A stretch of 64,000 bases of DNA from DAIMZI01 sp036734025 (GTDB lineage Bacteria; Pseudomonadota; Alphaproteobacteria; Rhizobiales; Rhodomicrobiaceae). The stretch is from the NCBI GenBank assembly GCA_036734025.1, contig DAIMZI010000005.1, positions 1 through 64,000 of the forward strand, given 5' to 3'. Below the pieces are notes generated by a model. That model made no database searches, was not told the DNA's origin, and worked only from the letters and a program-made list of their open reading frames with translations. The stretch's first letter is position 1. Each line of letters begins with the position of its first letter. The translations under genes and the position numbers were made by a program. Of the stretch, positions 33,702-43,435 are shown one piece after another.

Positions 33702-34634
33702 ATGCATGAGGCGTTGCAGACGGTTTTGCCACGGCTGTGTGATCGGATCGACACCGCGCTTTCAGATTTCGTGCCCGAAAAAGCGGGTGATGCCGGAACT
33801 TTGAACGCGGCGATTCGCCACAGCCTGCTTGCCCCGGGAAAGCGCGCACGCGGTCTGCTGGTACTGCTGGCGGCGGGGCATGGGCGCGGGCAGGGGCCGG
33901 CTGCTGCGATCACGCCGGCTTGCGCCATCGAGATGGTCCATGCCGCATCGCTGATATTCGATGATCTGCCGTGCATGGACAACGCCACGGTGCGCCGTGG
34001 ACGCAAGGCCTGTCACTGCGCCTTTGATGAAGCCACGGCGGTGCTTGCCGGTATCGGCCTTCTCAATCTCGCTTTTTCCATCATCGCCCGTGAGGACCGT
34101 CTCGATGGGGCATGCCGTGCCGATCTGGCGCGCATGCTCAGCGATGCGATCGGCCTTGACGGGCTGGTCGCTGGCCAGATGCGGGACTTGCGCGCCGGCC
34201 TGGCGCAGACCTCGGCAAGTGATGTCGAGCTCATCCATGCGCAGAAGACCGGCGCGCTGTTTGCTGCTGCGGTCGCGATGGGCGGACGCGCCGCCGCGTG
34301 CGGGCCGGATCAGCTTGAACTGCTGCATGCATTCGGCCTGCGCATCGGTGTCGCGTTTCAGACATTCGATGATCTTATCGACACGCTCGCCAGCCGGGAG
34401 AGCGCCAGCAAGAATGTCGGGGCCGACGGATCCAAGCCGACATTGGTGAAGCTGCACGGCGTCGAGAGGGCAGGCTCTGCGGCGCGCACCGGCATGGAGA
34501 CCGCCATCGCCGATATTGCCGCCATCGGACCAGATGGCGAGATCCTCGGCAAATACGCCGATTACCTCATGCGCCTGCTGAACGCCAAGATGGATATGCA
34601 TCCGGCGAAATCCAGCGCCGCGGGTGCGCGGTAG
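33702..34634 (+). CDS. crtE: Geranylgeranyl/polyprenyl diphosphate synthase
   Basis: Condenses IPP units to GGPP (or FPP), the carotenoid precursor. The 310-residue product has the first aspartate-rich motif DDLPCMDN (about residue 87) with a nearby RRGRK, a GQMRDL motif, and the second aspartate-rich motif DDLID (about residue 224). The GGTGAGAGAG ribosome site precedes the ATG. The residue spacing cannot separate GGPP from FPP specificity by eye; the carotenoid context favours GGPP. It heads the rightward unit crtE - ABC ATPase - permease - crtW. Confidence 0.92.
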   Translation: MHEALQTVLPRLCDRIDTALSDFVPEKAGDAGTLNAAIRHSLLAPGKRARGLLVLLAAGHGRGQGPAAAITPACAIEMVHAASLIFDDLPCMDNATVRRGRKACHCAFDEATAVLAGIGLLNLAFSIIAREDRLDGACRADLARMLSDAIGLDGLVAGQMRDLRAGLAQTSASDVELIHAQKTGALFAAAVAMGGRAAACGPDQLELLHAFGLRIGVAFQTFDDLIDTLASRESASKNVGADGSKPTLVKLHGVERAGSAARTGMETAIADIAAIGPDGEILGKYADYLMRLLNAKMDMHPAKSSAAGAR

Positions 34635-34785
34635 TCCGGTGGCCAGACGCAGGGCGAACCGTAAGCACCCCGCCAGATCGGCACAGCACACGGCTTCGGC
34701 TGCGCCGGTCAAGACGCCGGACTTGCGCAGATTGTCAGGCCGGCTCAAGAAGGGCTCGACAGCCGGTGACCAGGAGAGAGCGCCT

Positions 34786-35739
34786 GTGCCAGGCGAAGCC
34801 CTGCTGCGTGTGAATGACGCGCGGGTGGCGCTTGGCGGCAGGCAAATCTTGCGCGGCGCCAGTCTGGAGGCGTTTCCCGGCGAGATCCTCGTGCTCCTGG
34901 GGCGCAACGGGGCGGGCAAGTCCACCCTGGTGCGCGCGATTTCCGGAAGGCTCGAGCTGGATGGCGGTAGCGTGCGGGTCGGCGGCCGTGATCCGCGCTC
35001 GGACATCAGCCTGCGTCACCTCATCGGACTGGTCCCCCAGCAACTGGCGGTCTATGACAGGCTGAGTGCGGGGGAGAACCTGGAAGCGTTCGGTCGGCTG
35101 ATGGGACTGCCCGCTCACGAGGTGGCCGGCAGAGTGCGCGACGTGCTCCACAGGGTGGGCCTCGCCGAGCGCGCGAATGACCGGGTGCATACGCTTTCGG
35201 GCGGCATGAAGCGCCGGGTCAATATCGGCGCAGCGCTCATGCATGCCCCGCGCCTGCTTATCCTGGATGAGCCGACAGTCGGCGTTGATGGCCCGGCGCG
35301 TGCAGCGCTCAACGATCTGCTCATGGGGCTTCGCGACAGCGGGCTGGCCATCCTGCTCACCACCCACAACATGCAGGAGGCCGAAGCTCTGGCCGACAGG
35401 GTTGCGGTCATGGTCGAGGGTGACATCAAGGCCTGCGGCGTGCCCGGCGAATTGATCGACCATTATTTCGGCAAGCGCATGGAAATCTCGGTCACGGCCG
35501 CGCGCCCGCTCGACATGACCCTCAATTCCAAAGAGATCGCCAGCCTTGCCGCGGCGGGGTTCTCCGTCAATCCGCGCGATAAAAGCGTTTACGGCCTCAT
35601 CGAGATGACCAGCGATGAACTGCCCAAGATATTCCAGACGCTGCTGGGCGATTCGCCCGATGCCCATGAGATCCGCGTGCGCCGCCCCGGGCTTGACACG
35701 CTCCTTGATCATTTCCCCGACGTGAAGGACCAGACATGA
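34786..35739 (+). CDS. ABC transporter ATP-binding protein in the carotenoid locus
   Basis: A 317-residue ABC ATPase of the ABC-2/DrrA-NatA exporter type. Walker A is GRNGAGKST, the signature is LSGGMKRRVNIG, Walker B is LLILDEPTVGVD and the switch histidine is in TTHNM. A C-terminal ~90-residue extension is typical of this type. The GTG at 34786 has a strong AGGAGAGAG site. The frame is open upstream to a GTG at 34624 inside crtE, but this would add 54 residues of low-complexity basic sequence. The stop overlaps the permease start by 4 bp. The substrate is unknown; a lipid or carotenoid-related cargo is inferred from position. Confidence 0.9.
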   Translation: MPGEALLRVNDARVALGGRQILRGASLEAFPGEILVLLGRNGAGKSTLVRAISGRLELDGGSVRVGGRDPRSDISLRHLIGLVPQQLAVYDRLSAGENLEAFGRLMGLPAHEVAGRVRDVLHRVGLAERANDRVHTLSGGMKRRVNIGAALMHAPRLLILDEPTVGVDGPARAALNDLLMGLRDSGLAILLTTHNMQEAEALADRVAVMVEGDIKACGVPGELIDHYFGKRMEISVTAARPLDMTLNSKEIASLAAAGFSVNPRDKSVYGLIEMTSDELPKIFQTLLGDSPDAHEIRVRRPGLDTLLDHFPDVKDQT

Positions 35740-36965
35740 GGGCGGCCGTCTTCCGCGTGATGCTGCTCAATCTGGTGCGTGACCGCGGCGCGCTGATCTC
35801 CAGTTTCGTGCTGCCCGCGGCCGTTTTCATCATCTTCGCCGTGATTTTTGCTGGCACGGCGGGCGGGACCATCGATCTGAAGATCGCCATCTCCGACCAG
35901 CGCGAGGATGAGACGTCGCGCGCGCTCATAGAGGCAATTTTCGATCAGCCAAATCTGCGCCGTACAGGGCCGCAGACGGCCGATGAGGACATGCTGCGCG
36001 AACTGGTGCGCACTGGCGCCGCCGATGTCGGGCTGATCGTGCTCGCGGCAGGAGGAGCGCTCGACAATCCCGGCATAAGTACGGACGCGGCCTTGCAGAT
36101 CGTTGCTGATCCGGCCCGCGAGATCGCAGTGTCGATATTCGAAGGCGCGCTGAACCAGGCCTATTTCGAGGCGTTCCCCATGGCGCCGCTGCGCAGCGCA
36201 GCACGCACGCTAGGGACGGCCGTATTCAATCTGAGCCCCGCCCAGAACCGCCAGTTGAGCGCGCGCGTCGATGAACTCGACACCGGAGGGGAAGCCGAAG
36301 AGCGGCCGGGCTTTCGCATTCAGCCGGTTATCGAGCGGGTCAGCGTAGCCGGCGAGACCGGCGTGCCGAGCGCGGTATCCTATTATGCCGGCGCGGTGGC
36401 CATGCTGTTCCTGCTTTTCTCCGGTTCGCTCGGCGCAATGACATTGCTTGAGGAAAAAGAAGCCGGCTTGCTGGACCGTCTGGCTTATGGGCCCGGCGGC
36501 ACGCGCGCGCTGATCGAGGGCAAGTTCGTCTTTCTTGTCGCGCAGGGTCTGATACAAGCAAGCGTCATCTTCGCTGTCGCGTGGCTGGGCTTTGGTGTGG
36601 ATGTGCCGGCGCATTTCGGCCCATGGCTGGTGACCACCCTGCTTGGCGCGGGCGCGGCGGCGGGCCTGGCGATGGCGTTCATCCTTGCTTGCCGCAGCAA
36701 GCAGCAGGCGCAGACGGTAGCCAACGTGCTGGTGCTCATCGTCTCGGCGATCGGTGGCAGTATGGTGCCCCGCTTCCTGATGCCGCAGTGGATTCAGGAC
36801 ATCGGCTGGGTTACGCCAAATGCCTGGGCGCTTGAGGCATACAATTCGGTATTCTGGCGAGGCGGCGGGCTTGATGCGCTGATCGTACCGTGGATCGCGC
36901 TCGGGCTGACCGGCGTGCTCGGTCTGATCGCAGCAAATATCCTGGCCGCACGGCATGCGGGCTGA
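35736..36965 (+). CDS. ABC-2 type transporter permease in the carotenoid locus
   Basis: The membrane subunit of the exporter, 409 residues. The topology is that of the ABC2_membrane_3 family: one helix near the N-terminus (about residues 15-45, ISSFVLPAAVFIIFAVIFA), a ~180-residue extracytoplasmic domain, then five helices in the C-terminal half. The motif AMTLLEEKEAGLLDRL before the second helix block is the family's coupling region. ATGA overlap with the ATPase gene shows co-translation. It is followed after 26 bp by crtW on the same strand. Confidence 0.92.
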   Translation: MRAAVFRVMLLNLVRDRGALISSFVLPAAVFIIFAVIFAGTAGGTIDLKIAISDQREDETSRALIEAIFDQPNLRRTGPQTADEDMLRELVRTGAADVGLIVLAAGGALDNPGISTDAALQIVADPAREIAVSIFEGALNQAYFEAFPMAPLRSAARTLGTAVFNLSPAQNRQLSARVDELDTGGEAEERPGFRIQPVIERVSVAGETGVPSAVSYYAGAVAMLFLLFSGSLGAMTLLEEKEAGLLDRLAYGPGGTRALIEGKFVFLVAQGLIQASVIFAVAWLGFGVDVPAHFGPWLVTTLLGAGAAAGLAMAFILACRSKQQAQTVANVLVLIVSAIGGSMVPRFLMPQWIQDIGWVTPNAWALEAYNSVFWRGGGLDALIVPWIALGLTGVLGLIAANILAARHAG

Positions 36966-36991
36966 GTGGAAGGATGTGGAGGCATGGTGAT

Positions 36992-37768
36992 ATGAACGTT
37001 CGCGAACAAATCGCTTCGATGGACAAGGACCGGGTCGCAGCAACAGGCATTGGCCTCGCTTCGCTGATCATTGCCGCCTGGCTGGCCTTGCATGTCTATG
37101 CGGTGTTCTTCCTCGATCTTGCCACTCTCAGCCCATGGCTCGTCCCACTGATCATTGCCGTGTCATGCTGGCTTTATGTCGGCATCTTCATCATCGCGCA
37201 TGATTGCATGCATGGAACGCTGGCGCCGGGCCGTCCCGGCATCAACCGCTGGTTCGGGCGTATCTGCCTGTTTGTCTATGCTGGCTTCGACTTTGACGAG
37301 CTCAAGGCCAAGCATCACGACCACCACCGTCACGCCGGCACCGAACATGATCCTGATTTCGACGAGCGCGAGCCCCACGCCTTCTGGCCGTGGTATGTGC
37401 GGTTCTTCAGCGAGTATTTTTCCGGCCGCGAGTTCGCCATCATCTTTCTAGCCGTCGCGATCTATGTGCTGGCGCTGGGGGCGAGCCTGGCGAACATCTG
37501 GCTGTTCTGGGCGATCCCGGCGATATTGTCGTCGCTGCAACTGTTTTATTTCGGCACCTATCTGCCCCACCATCCGGGCGAGGCGCCGTTCGCCGATAGG
37601 CACAACAGCCGCACCAACACCTATCCGCGCTGGCTATCGCTGATCACCTGTTTCCATTTCGGCTATCACCATGAGCATCATCTGTTTCCATATCTGCCGT
37701 GGTGGCGCTTGCCGGAAGCTCATGCCGCGATGATACAGGCGGGCGAGGTCCAGCACGGCCGCGCATGA
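36992..37768 (+). CDS. crtW: Beta-carotene 4-ketolase
   Basis: Membrane di-iron oxygenase that adds keto groups at C4/C4' of beta-carotene to give echinenone and canthaxanthin. The 258-residue product has the ketolase histidine boxes HDCMHGTLAPGRP, KHHDHHRHAGTEHDPDF and FHFGYHHEHHLFPYLPWWRLP, a close match to bacterial CrtW and not to CrtZ. There are about four membrane helices. The ribosome site GGATGTGGAGG precedes the ATG. It ends 9 bp before the stop of the converging crtB. Confidence 0.93.
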   Translation: MNVREQIASMDKDRVAATGIGLASLIIAAWLALHVYAVFFLDLATLSPWLVPLIIAVSCWLYVGIFIIAHDCMHGTLAPGRPGINRWFGRICLFVYAGFDFDELKAKHHDHHRHAGTEHDPDFDEREPHAFWPWYVRFFSEYFSGREFAIIFLAVAIYVLALGASLANIWLFWAIPAILSSLQLFYFGTYLPHHPGEAPFADRHNSRTNTYPRWLSLITCFHFGYHHEHHLFPYLPWWRLPEAHAAMIQAGEVQHGRA

Positions 37769-37777
37769 GGCAGGGGA

Positions 37778-38722
37778 TCAGGCGCTTTCCGCCAGTTCCG
37801 GTTTGGTCCACAGACCCTCGCGCGGGCGTGATCTGCTGACCGGCGCCAGCGCCAGCGCGCGAATGGCATCGAGCCCGCCGAGCGTCAGGCTGGCGAGCTT
37901 GCGCCCGCGGCTGGTGATCACCCGCCCGTCCCAGGCCTGTGCGCCGCGTGACTGAATTTCCTGGCCGATGCCGCGATAGACCCGAGCGGCGGCCGCGATG
38001 GTCCAGGCCGAGCGCAGCGGCAATCTGGCGATGCCCTCCTGAGCCGAGGCGTAATAGCGATCAGCAAGACGCAACAACCGCTCGATGACCTCATAAACCT
38101 TGGCCCGGTGCGCAAGGTCGGTGATCTGTTCGCGTTGCAGGCCGGCATCGCGCAGCCAGTCATCGGGCAGATAGATGCGCCCGGCCTGTGCGTCCTCGAC
38201 CACATCGCGGGCGATGTTCGTCAACTGGAAGCCGAGACCGAGATCGCAGGCGCGGATCAGGGTCGCGCGGTCGCGCACGCCCATGATCATCGCCATCATC
38301 ACACCGACGACGCCGGCGACGTGGTAGCAATATTCGAGCGTGTCCGTCTCGGTACGGTAGAACCGCTCGCCGACATCCATGGCGAACCCGTCGATCAGCT
38401 CGAACGGATGACGCTCGGGGATGTCGTGCTTGTGCACCACGCGGGCGAGCGCGTGAAAGACCGGCTCGTCGGCTTCGCCCTTCAGGGCGCGGCGCGTCTT
38501 TTCGCGCAGTTCGTTCAGACAGGTCTGCGCGCATTCTTCGGCCGCGCCGGGGTGGCGAAATCCGAATTCCTGGCCGTCGATACGGTCATCGCAATAGCGA
38601 CACCACGCATACAGCATGTAAGCGTCATGGCGCGTGTCGCGGCTGAACAGCCGGGCTGCGCCCGAAAAGCTTTTCGAGCCCAGTTCGATGCGCCTCTTGC
38701 TCTCGCTTACGATTTCATCCAT
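37778..38722 (-). CDS. crtB: Phytoene synthase
   Basis: Joins two GGPP molecules to phytoene. The 314-residue product carries the two aspartate-rich motifs of the squalene/phytoene synthase family: YCDDRIDG near the N-terminus and DVVEDAQAGRIYLPDDWL in the middle. The N-terminal ELGSKSFSGAARLF and HDAYMLYAWCRYCDD are typical. It lies 86 bp downstream of crtY on the minus strand and converges with crtW. Confidence 0.95.
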   Translation of the reverse strand: MDEIVSESKRRIELGSKSFSGAARLFSRDTRHDAYMLYAWCRYCDDRIDGQEFGFRHPGAAEECAQTCLNELREKTRRALKGEADEPVFHALARVVHKHDIPERHPFELIDGFAMDVGERFYRTETDTLEYCYHVAGVVGVMMAMIMGVRDRATLIRACDLGLGFQLTNIARDVVEDAQAGRIYLPDDWLRDAGLQREQITDLAHRAKVYEVIERLLRLADRYYASAQEGIARLPLRSAWTIAAAARVYRGIGQEIQSRGAQAWDGRVITSRGRKLASLTLGGLDAIRALALAPVSRSRPREGLWTKPELAESA

Positions 38723-38808
38723 CGCCGAAACCAGTGCCCCATGTTCACGCGCCGGGGCCTCAAGCCCTCTGAAACGCAGCGTCGTTACGACAAGATCAAG
38801 CCGCAGGA

Positions 38809-39960
38809 TCAGCCGCCTGGACGGGCGACCCAGATCGATTGCAGAGCCCTCGTTATCGGCACGGGCGGGCGCCCGATCAGGATCCGTGCCTTGTCCCAGC
38901 GGGTGAGCCGGCAGGCATAGAACCTCTCGATGAGAGCTTCAGGCAGCGTATAGAACCGCTCCATGACTCCAGAGCGTTTTTCCGGATCAGCGGCAAGAAA
39001 AAGGAAACGATTCAAGACCCGGAAGAAATCCCGCTGGCGCCACGAGGCTATCGAATGCGCCCGCGTCAGCGCATGCGCCTGCGCCGTCGTTTTCGGGACG
39101 CTGGCTGCCAGCGCATCGGCAAAGCGCACGGCATCGGGCAGCGAATAGCCGGTGGTCGGATGAAACAGGGCCGCGCGCATGCCCGCCCGCGGAATGCCGT
39201 GCGAGGATGCCCAGAACCGCTCGATATTGCCGAGCAGGACAATTGGCAGGACGCCGCGCTCCTCACGCACCAGCTCAGCAACATCAAAGCCGCGCTGTTC
39301 GGCATATGAGTCGATGTCGGTGCGCAACTCGGCCTCGTTCAGATCAGGCTCGTCACTGTAATAGGTGTCCTCGACGAGGATGTGATGGGCGTCGAGCGGC
39401 AGCGTATAGATGAAACGGTAGCCATCCTTCTGCGGGACGGTCGCATCCATGATGATCGGATGGCTCTGGCCATGAGGCTTGTTGCAGCGAAATTCCTTGC
39501 CGACAAATTTCTGGTAGCCCAGCCTGAGGTTCTCATTGGCCTTGACGCCGCGCCCGTCGATCACGCAGGCCGCTTCGATATGCGTCCCATCGGCAAGCAC
39601 GAGACCTTCGGCGCTCAGCTCCTGAATCGGGCGCCCGAGCATGAACAACTCGCCGAACTCCCGCCCCGCCACCTCAGCCAGTCTGGCGGACGTCGCCGAA
39701 TGATATGAGGTGCGCAACTGGCGACGGTATCCGGGAAAGCGGACCTCCTGGCGCGGCCAGACATGGGCGAGAAACGGCTTTATCCATTCGTGCTGGGCAG
39801 GGCTCAGATCGGTGCCGTGAAATGACCAGGTATGATTGCCGCCGATGCGCTCGTCGCGCTCGACGATGGCGATCCGGAGGTCCGGCCGTGCCTGGCGAAG
39901 GCGATAGGCCGCCAACGTATTCGCCAGTCCGCCACCTGCAAACACATAGTCGAAACGCAA
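38809..39960 (-). CDS. crtY: Lycopene beta-cyclase
   Basis: Converts lycopene to beta-carotene, forming both beta rings. The 383-residue flavoprotein begins MRFDYVFAGGGLANTLAAYRL, the dinucleotide-binding motif of the bacterial CrtY family, followed by VERDERIGGNHTWSFHGTDL and LVEDTYYSD. Length is normal. It is the promoter-proximal gene of crtY-crtB. With crtE, crtI, fni and crtW the set makes a C40 ketocarotenoid pathway. Confidence 0.95.
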   Translation of the reverse strand: MRFDYVFAGGGLANTLAAYRLRQARPDLRIAIVERDERIGGNHTWSFHGTDLSPAQHEWIKPFLAHVWPRQEVRFPGYRRQLRTSYHSATSARLAEVAGREFGELFMLGRPIQELSAEGLVLADGTHIEAACVIDGRGVKANENLRLGYQKFVGKEFRCNKPHGQSHPIIMDATVPQKDGYRFIYTLPLDAHHILVEDTYYSDEPDLNEAELRTDIDSYAEQRGFDVAELVREERGVLPIVLLGNIERFWASSHGIPRAGMRAALFHPTTGYSLPDAVRFADALAASVPKTTAQAHALTRAHSIASWRQRDFFRVLNRFLFLAADPEKRSGVMERFYTLPEALIERFYACRLTRWDKARILIGRPPVPITRALQSIWVARPGG

Positions 39961-40185
39961 AGCCCTGACCCCGGCCGGTTTGATGATGAACTGCGCCGAC
40001 AGCTCTCACGCCTGTAACGTCGTGCCGTCCCGGCATCACAAGGCCGTGCCGGCACCTGGTACTCGGCACGCTGTCATGGAAGGATGTAACGCAAAGATTG
40101 GGCCGGAACCAAGACTTCTTTGCCATCCAGGTGCGGTTCATGTGCACAGCCCCGCCGTCAACCGGCGAGGCTGGCGCTGAAACGC

Positions 40186-43100
40186 TTATTCCGCAGGAGC
40201 ACCGAGCGCGGTGGTTTGCTCCTCGCGCTCCAGCCGCCGCTCCACTGTCTTGGGTGATATCGTGCCGCGTGCCAGCAGGCTGTAGGCGACGGGCACGATA
40301 AACAGTGTCAGGAACGTCGCCGCCAGAACTCCTGAAAGGACGACCACACCGATCACCAGGCGCGTCTCCGCGCCCGCCCCGAAGGACAGGATAAGCGGTA
40401 TGGTTCCGGCCATCGTTGTGATCCCGGTCATCAGAATGGGCCGCAGGCGGATCACGGAAGCTTCTTCCAGCGCCTCGTCAAAGCTCATGCCCTCGTCGCG
40501 GAGCTGGTTGGTGAACTCGACGATCAATATGCCGTTCTTGGCCGCAAGCCCGATCAGCATCACCAGCCCGATCTGGCTGTAGATGTTGAGCGAGACACCG
40601 CTGAGCCACAGGCCCAGCAGCCCGCCGCCCACCGCGAGCGGAACGGTCAGCATGATCACCAGCGGATGGCGGTAGCTCTCGAATTGCGCCGCAAGCACCA
40701 GGAACACCACGAACACGCCGAGCACGAAGACGAAGATCACGGACTCACCGGTACGTTTCAGCCCGAGCGATTGCCCCTTGTAGTCCACCACCACCGTTTC
40801 CGGTAGCCGCTCCACGACGAGGCGCTCCAGATGGCTCAAAGCATCGCCAAGCGCCAGCCCCTCGGCCAGATTGGCCTCGATGGTGATGGCACGCACCCGA
40901 TTGTAGCGCGACAGAGTGCGCGAGCCGGCCTGTTCGCGCAGGCTGACGAAGTTGGAAAGCGGGATCAGTTCGCCGCTGCGGCTGGAGCGCACGTAGATGT
41001 TCTGTAGGCTCGACGGCGTGCGCTGCACATCGCGTTCGCCCTCCAGAATGACATCATATTCCTCGCCGTCATCCAGATATGTCGTCACGCGGCGCGATCC
41101 GAGCATGGTCTGCAGCGTGTTGCCGATATCGCGGATTGTCACGCCCAGTTCGGCGGCACGGTCATAATTTATCTCGACGCGCAACTGGGGCTGGGTTTCC
41201 TTGTAATCCCAGTCAATGTCGGTCAGGCCGGGATTGTCTTCTTCAAGCGCCTGAAGCAGCGTGTCGCGCCACTGCGAAAGCTGTTCCCAGGTGCCGCCGC
41301 CGATAGTGAACTGAACCGGCTTGGTAATCCGGGCGCCAAAGCCCTGACGCATGACGGTGAAGGCGCGCACGCCCGGCAGGTCGGCCAGGGTCTTGTTGAT
41401 CTCGTCCATGATCACCCACGCCGAACGGCGCTGCGCCCAGTCATTCAGCACCAGAATGACGATGCCGGTATTGAAGGTCTGGATGTTGCCGAACGCCCGT
41501 GGCGTGCGCACCAGCAGGCGGTTGACCTCGTCATTCTCGACAAGCGGCATCAGACGACTTTCGATCTCGTCCATATATTCCTTCATGTAATCGTAGGTGG
41601 CGCCTTCCGGGCCGCTTACGAGTACGAAAAAGGCGCCGCGATCTTCGCGCGGGGTATATTCACTGGGCACCTGCGTGAACAGCCAGCCGGTGCCCGCGCA
41701 CAGCCCGATGAAGATGAGCACGACAAGAAACCGCGCATGCAGCGCGCCGCGCAAGCCAAGTCGGTAGGCCGCGCGCATCCCCTTGAACGATCCCTCGATG
41801 ATGCGCGACACCAGATTGGGCTTCGGCTCGAGGCGCAGGATCTGCGAGGCGATCATCGGCGACAGGCTGAGCGCGACGAAGCTGGAAAAGGCCACCGCGG
41901 CAGCCATTGTCAGGGCGAATTCGGAGAACAGCCGACCAATGTCACCCTGCAGGAAGGCGATCGGGACGAAGACGGCTATCAGCGTGATCGTGGTTGCGAT
42001 GACGGCGAAAGACACCTGCCGTGTGCCCTTGTAGGCGGCGACCAGCGGCGTCTCGCCCTTTTCGTTCATGCGGCGAACGATGTTCTCGAGCACGACGATG
42101 GCATCATCCACAACCAGTCCTATCGCCAGCACCAGCGCCAGCAACGTCAGCAGATTGATACTCAGGCCGAGCGCATAGAGGACCGTGAACGTGGCGATGA
42201 TCGACACCGGGACGGTGACGGCGGGCACCAGCATCGCGCGGAAGTTTCCGAGAAAGACGAGGATGACGAAGACCACGCACAAGATCGCGATGAACAGCGT
42301 TTTCACCACCTCCTCGATTGCGTTCTGGATGAACACGCTGGTGTCATAGCTCTGGGCTATGCGCATGCCTTCGGGCAGCGTCGGGTTCAGCCGCTCGGCT
42401 TCCGCCTTGGCCAGCCGCGCGACATCGATCGTGTTTGCGGTGGATTGCTTGATGATGCCGATGCCGACCATCGGGGTTTCGTTGCCGCGGAAGAAGGTAC
42501 GGTTCTCGACGACGCTCTTCTCCACCCGGGCGACGTCGCGCAGGCGCACGAGATAGCCATCCGCGCCGCGCTGGAGCACAAGGCGGGCGAAATCCTCTTC
42601 GTTGAGGAATGATCGTTCGACGCGCACGGTGAAGCGCAGATCGGATGACTCGATGCTGCCAGCCGGCAGTTCGATGTTGCCTGCGCGCAGCGCATTCTCG
42701 ACATCGGTGACGGTCAGCCGGCGCGCGGCCAGCTCCTTGCGGTCCAGCCAAACGCGCATGGCATAATTCTGGGCGCCGCCGACGCGCACGCGGGCCACAC
42801 CGTTGAGGATCGAGAACCGGTCGACCAGAAAGCGTTCGACATAATCGGTCAGTTCGGGAACGGTCCGGCCTTCCGCCTGAAGGTTGAGCCAGAGGATAAC
42901 ATCCTGGTTGGAGTCCACCTTGCTGATTTCCGGCGGGTTGGCTTCATCGGGCAGGTCATCGAGAATGCTGGAGACGCGGTCGCGGATATCGTTGGCCGCG
43001 GCATCGACATCGCGTCCGACCTGAAATTCGATGTTGATGGTCGATCTGCCGTCCTCGCTGGTCGATTCGATGAACGAGATACCCTCGATGCCGGCGATCC

Positions 43101-43308
43101 GGTCCTCGATGATCTTGGTGATGCGGGTCTCGACAACATTGGCCGATGCGCCGGGATAGTCGGTGTCGATCGAGACGACCGGCGGGTCGATATCAGGATA
43201 TTGCCGCAGCGGAAGACGCTCGAAGGCAATGATGCCGAAAGCCACCAGAAGCAGGGACATCACCGAGGCGAACACCGGTCTTTTGACCGAGATATCGGAT
43301 AAGATCAT
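40186..43308 (-). CDS. RND-family multidrug efflux permease (AcrB/MdtB type), orphan
   Basis: A 1040-residue proton-driven inner-membrane pump that expels drugs or other amphiphiles together with an adaptor and an outer-membrane channel. The N-terminus MILSDISVKRPVFASVMSLLL and the repeat layout (12 helices, two large periplasmic loops) are clear. The proton-relay motif GLVVDDAIVVLENI in helix 4 has both aspartates. The adaptor and outer-membrane genes are not on either side; the nearest genes are crtY and purN. The substrate is unknown. It probably uses an adaptor encoded elsewhere. Confidence 0.95.
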   Translation of the reverse strand: MILSDISVKRPVFASVMSLLLVAFGIIAFERLPLRQYPDIDPPVVSIDTDYPGASANVVETRITKIIEDRIAGIEGISFIESTSEDGRSTINIEFQVGRDVDAAANDIRDRVSSILDDLPDEANPPEISKVDSNQDVILWLNLQAEGRTVPELTDYVERFLVDRFSILNGVARVRVGGAQNYAMRVWLDRKELAARRLTVTDVENALRAGNIELPAGSIESSDLRFTVRVERSFLNEEDFARLVLQRGADGYLVRLRDVARVEKSVVENRTFFRGNETPMVGIGIIKQSTANTIDVARLAKAEAERLNPTLPEGMRIAQSYDTSVFIQNAIEEVVKTLFIAILCVVFVILVFLGNFRAMLVPAVTVPVSIIATFTVLYALGLSINLLTLLALVLAIGLVVDDAIVVLENIVRRMNEKGETPLVAAYKGTRQVSFAVIATTITLIAVFVPIAFLQGDIGRLFSEFALTMAAAVAFSSFVALSLSPMIASQILRLEPKPNLVSRIIEGSFKGMRAAYRLGLRGALHARFLVVLIFIGLCAGTGWLFTQVPSEYTPREDRGAFFVLVSGPEGATYDYMKEYMDEIESRLMPLVENDEVNRLLVRTPRAFGNIQTFNTGIVILVLNDWAQRRSAWVIMDEINKTLADLPGVRAFTVMRQGFGARITKPVQFTIGGGTWEQLSQWRDTLLQALEEDNPGLTDIDWDYKETQPQLRVEINYDRAAELGVTIRDIGNTLQTMLGSRRVTTYLDDGEEYDVILEGERDVQRTPSSLQNIYVRSSRSGELIPLSNFVSLREQAGSRTLSRYNRVRAITIEANLAEGLALGDALSHLERLVVERLPETVVVDYKGQSLGLKRTGESVIFVFVLGVFVVFLVLAAQFESYRHPLVIMLTVPLAVGGGLLGLWLSGVSLNIYSQIGLVMLIGLAAKNGILIVEFTNQLRDEGMSFDEALEEASVIRLRPILMTGITTMAGTIPLILSFGAGAETRLVIGVVVLSGVLAATFLTLFIVPVAYSLLARGTISPKTVERRLEREEQTTALGAPAE

Positions 43309-43435
43309 GTAGGATCCTGAAAATTGAGAGCGGATGTGAGTGGCACAGAAGCCTTGTGCACATTCTTCAAATCATAGGCATGATACAGGAGCCGATGGCA
43401 GTTGGCTCGCTGTATCAACCTCACAAAAATGTGAG

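Noticed and set aside
34624..34785. Upstream extension of the ABC ATPase into crtE
   Set aside because: Adds 54 low-complexity basic residues before the conserved fold; the GTG at 34786 has a strong ribosome site.
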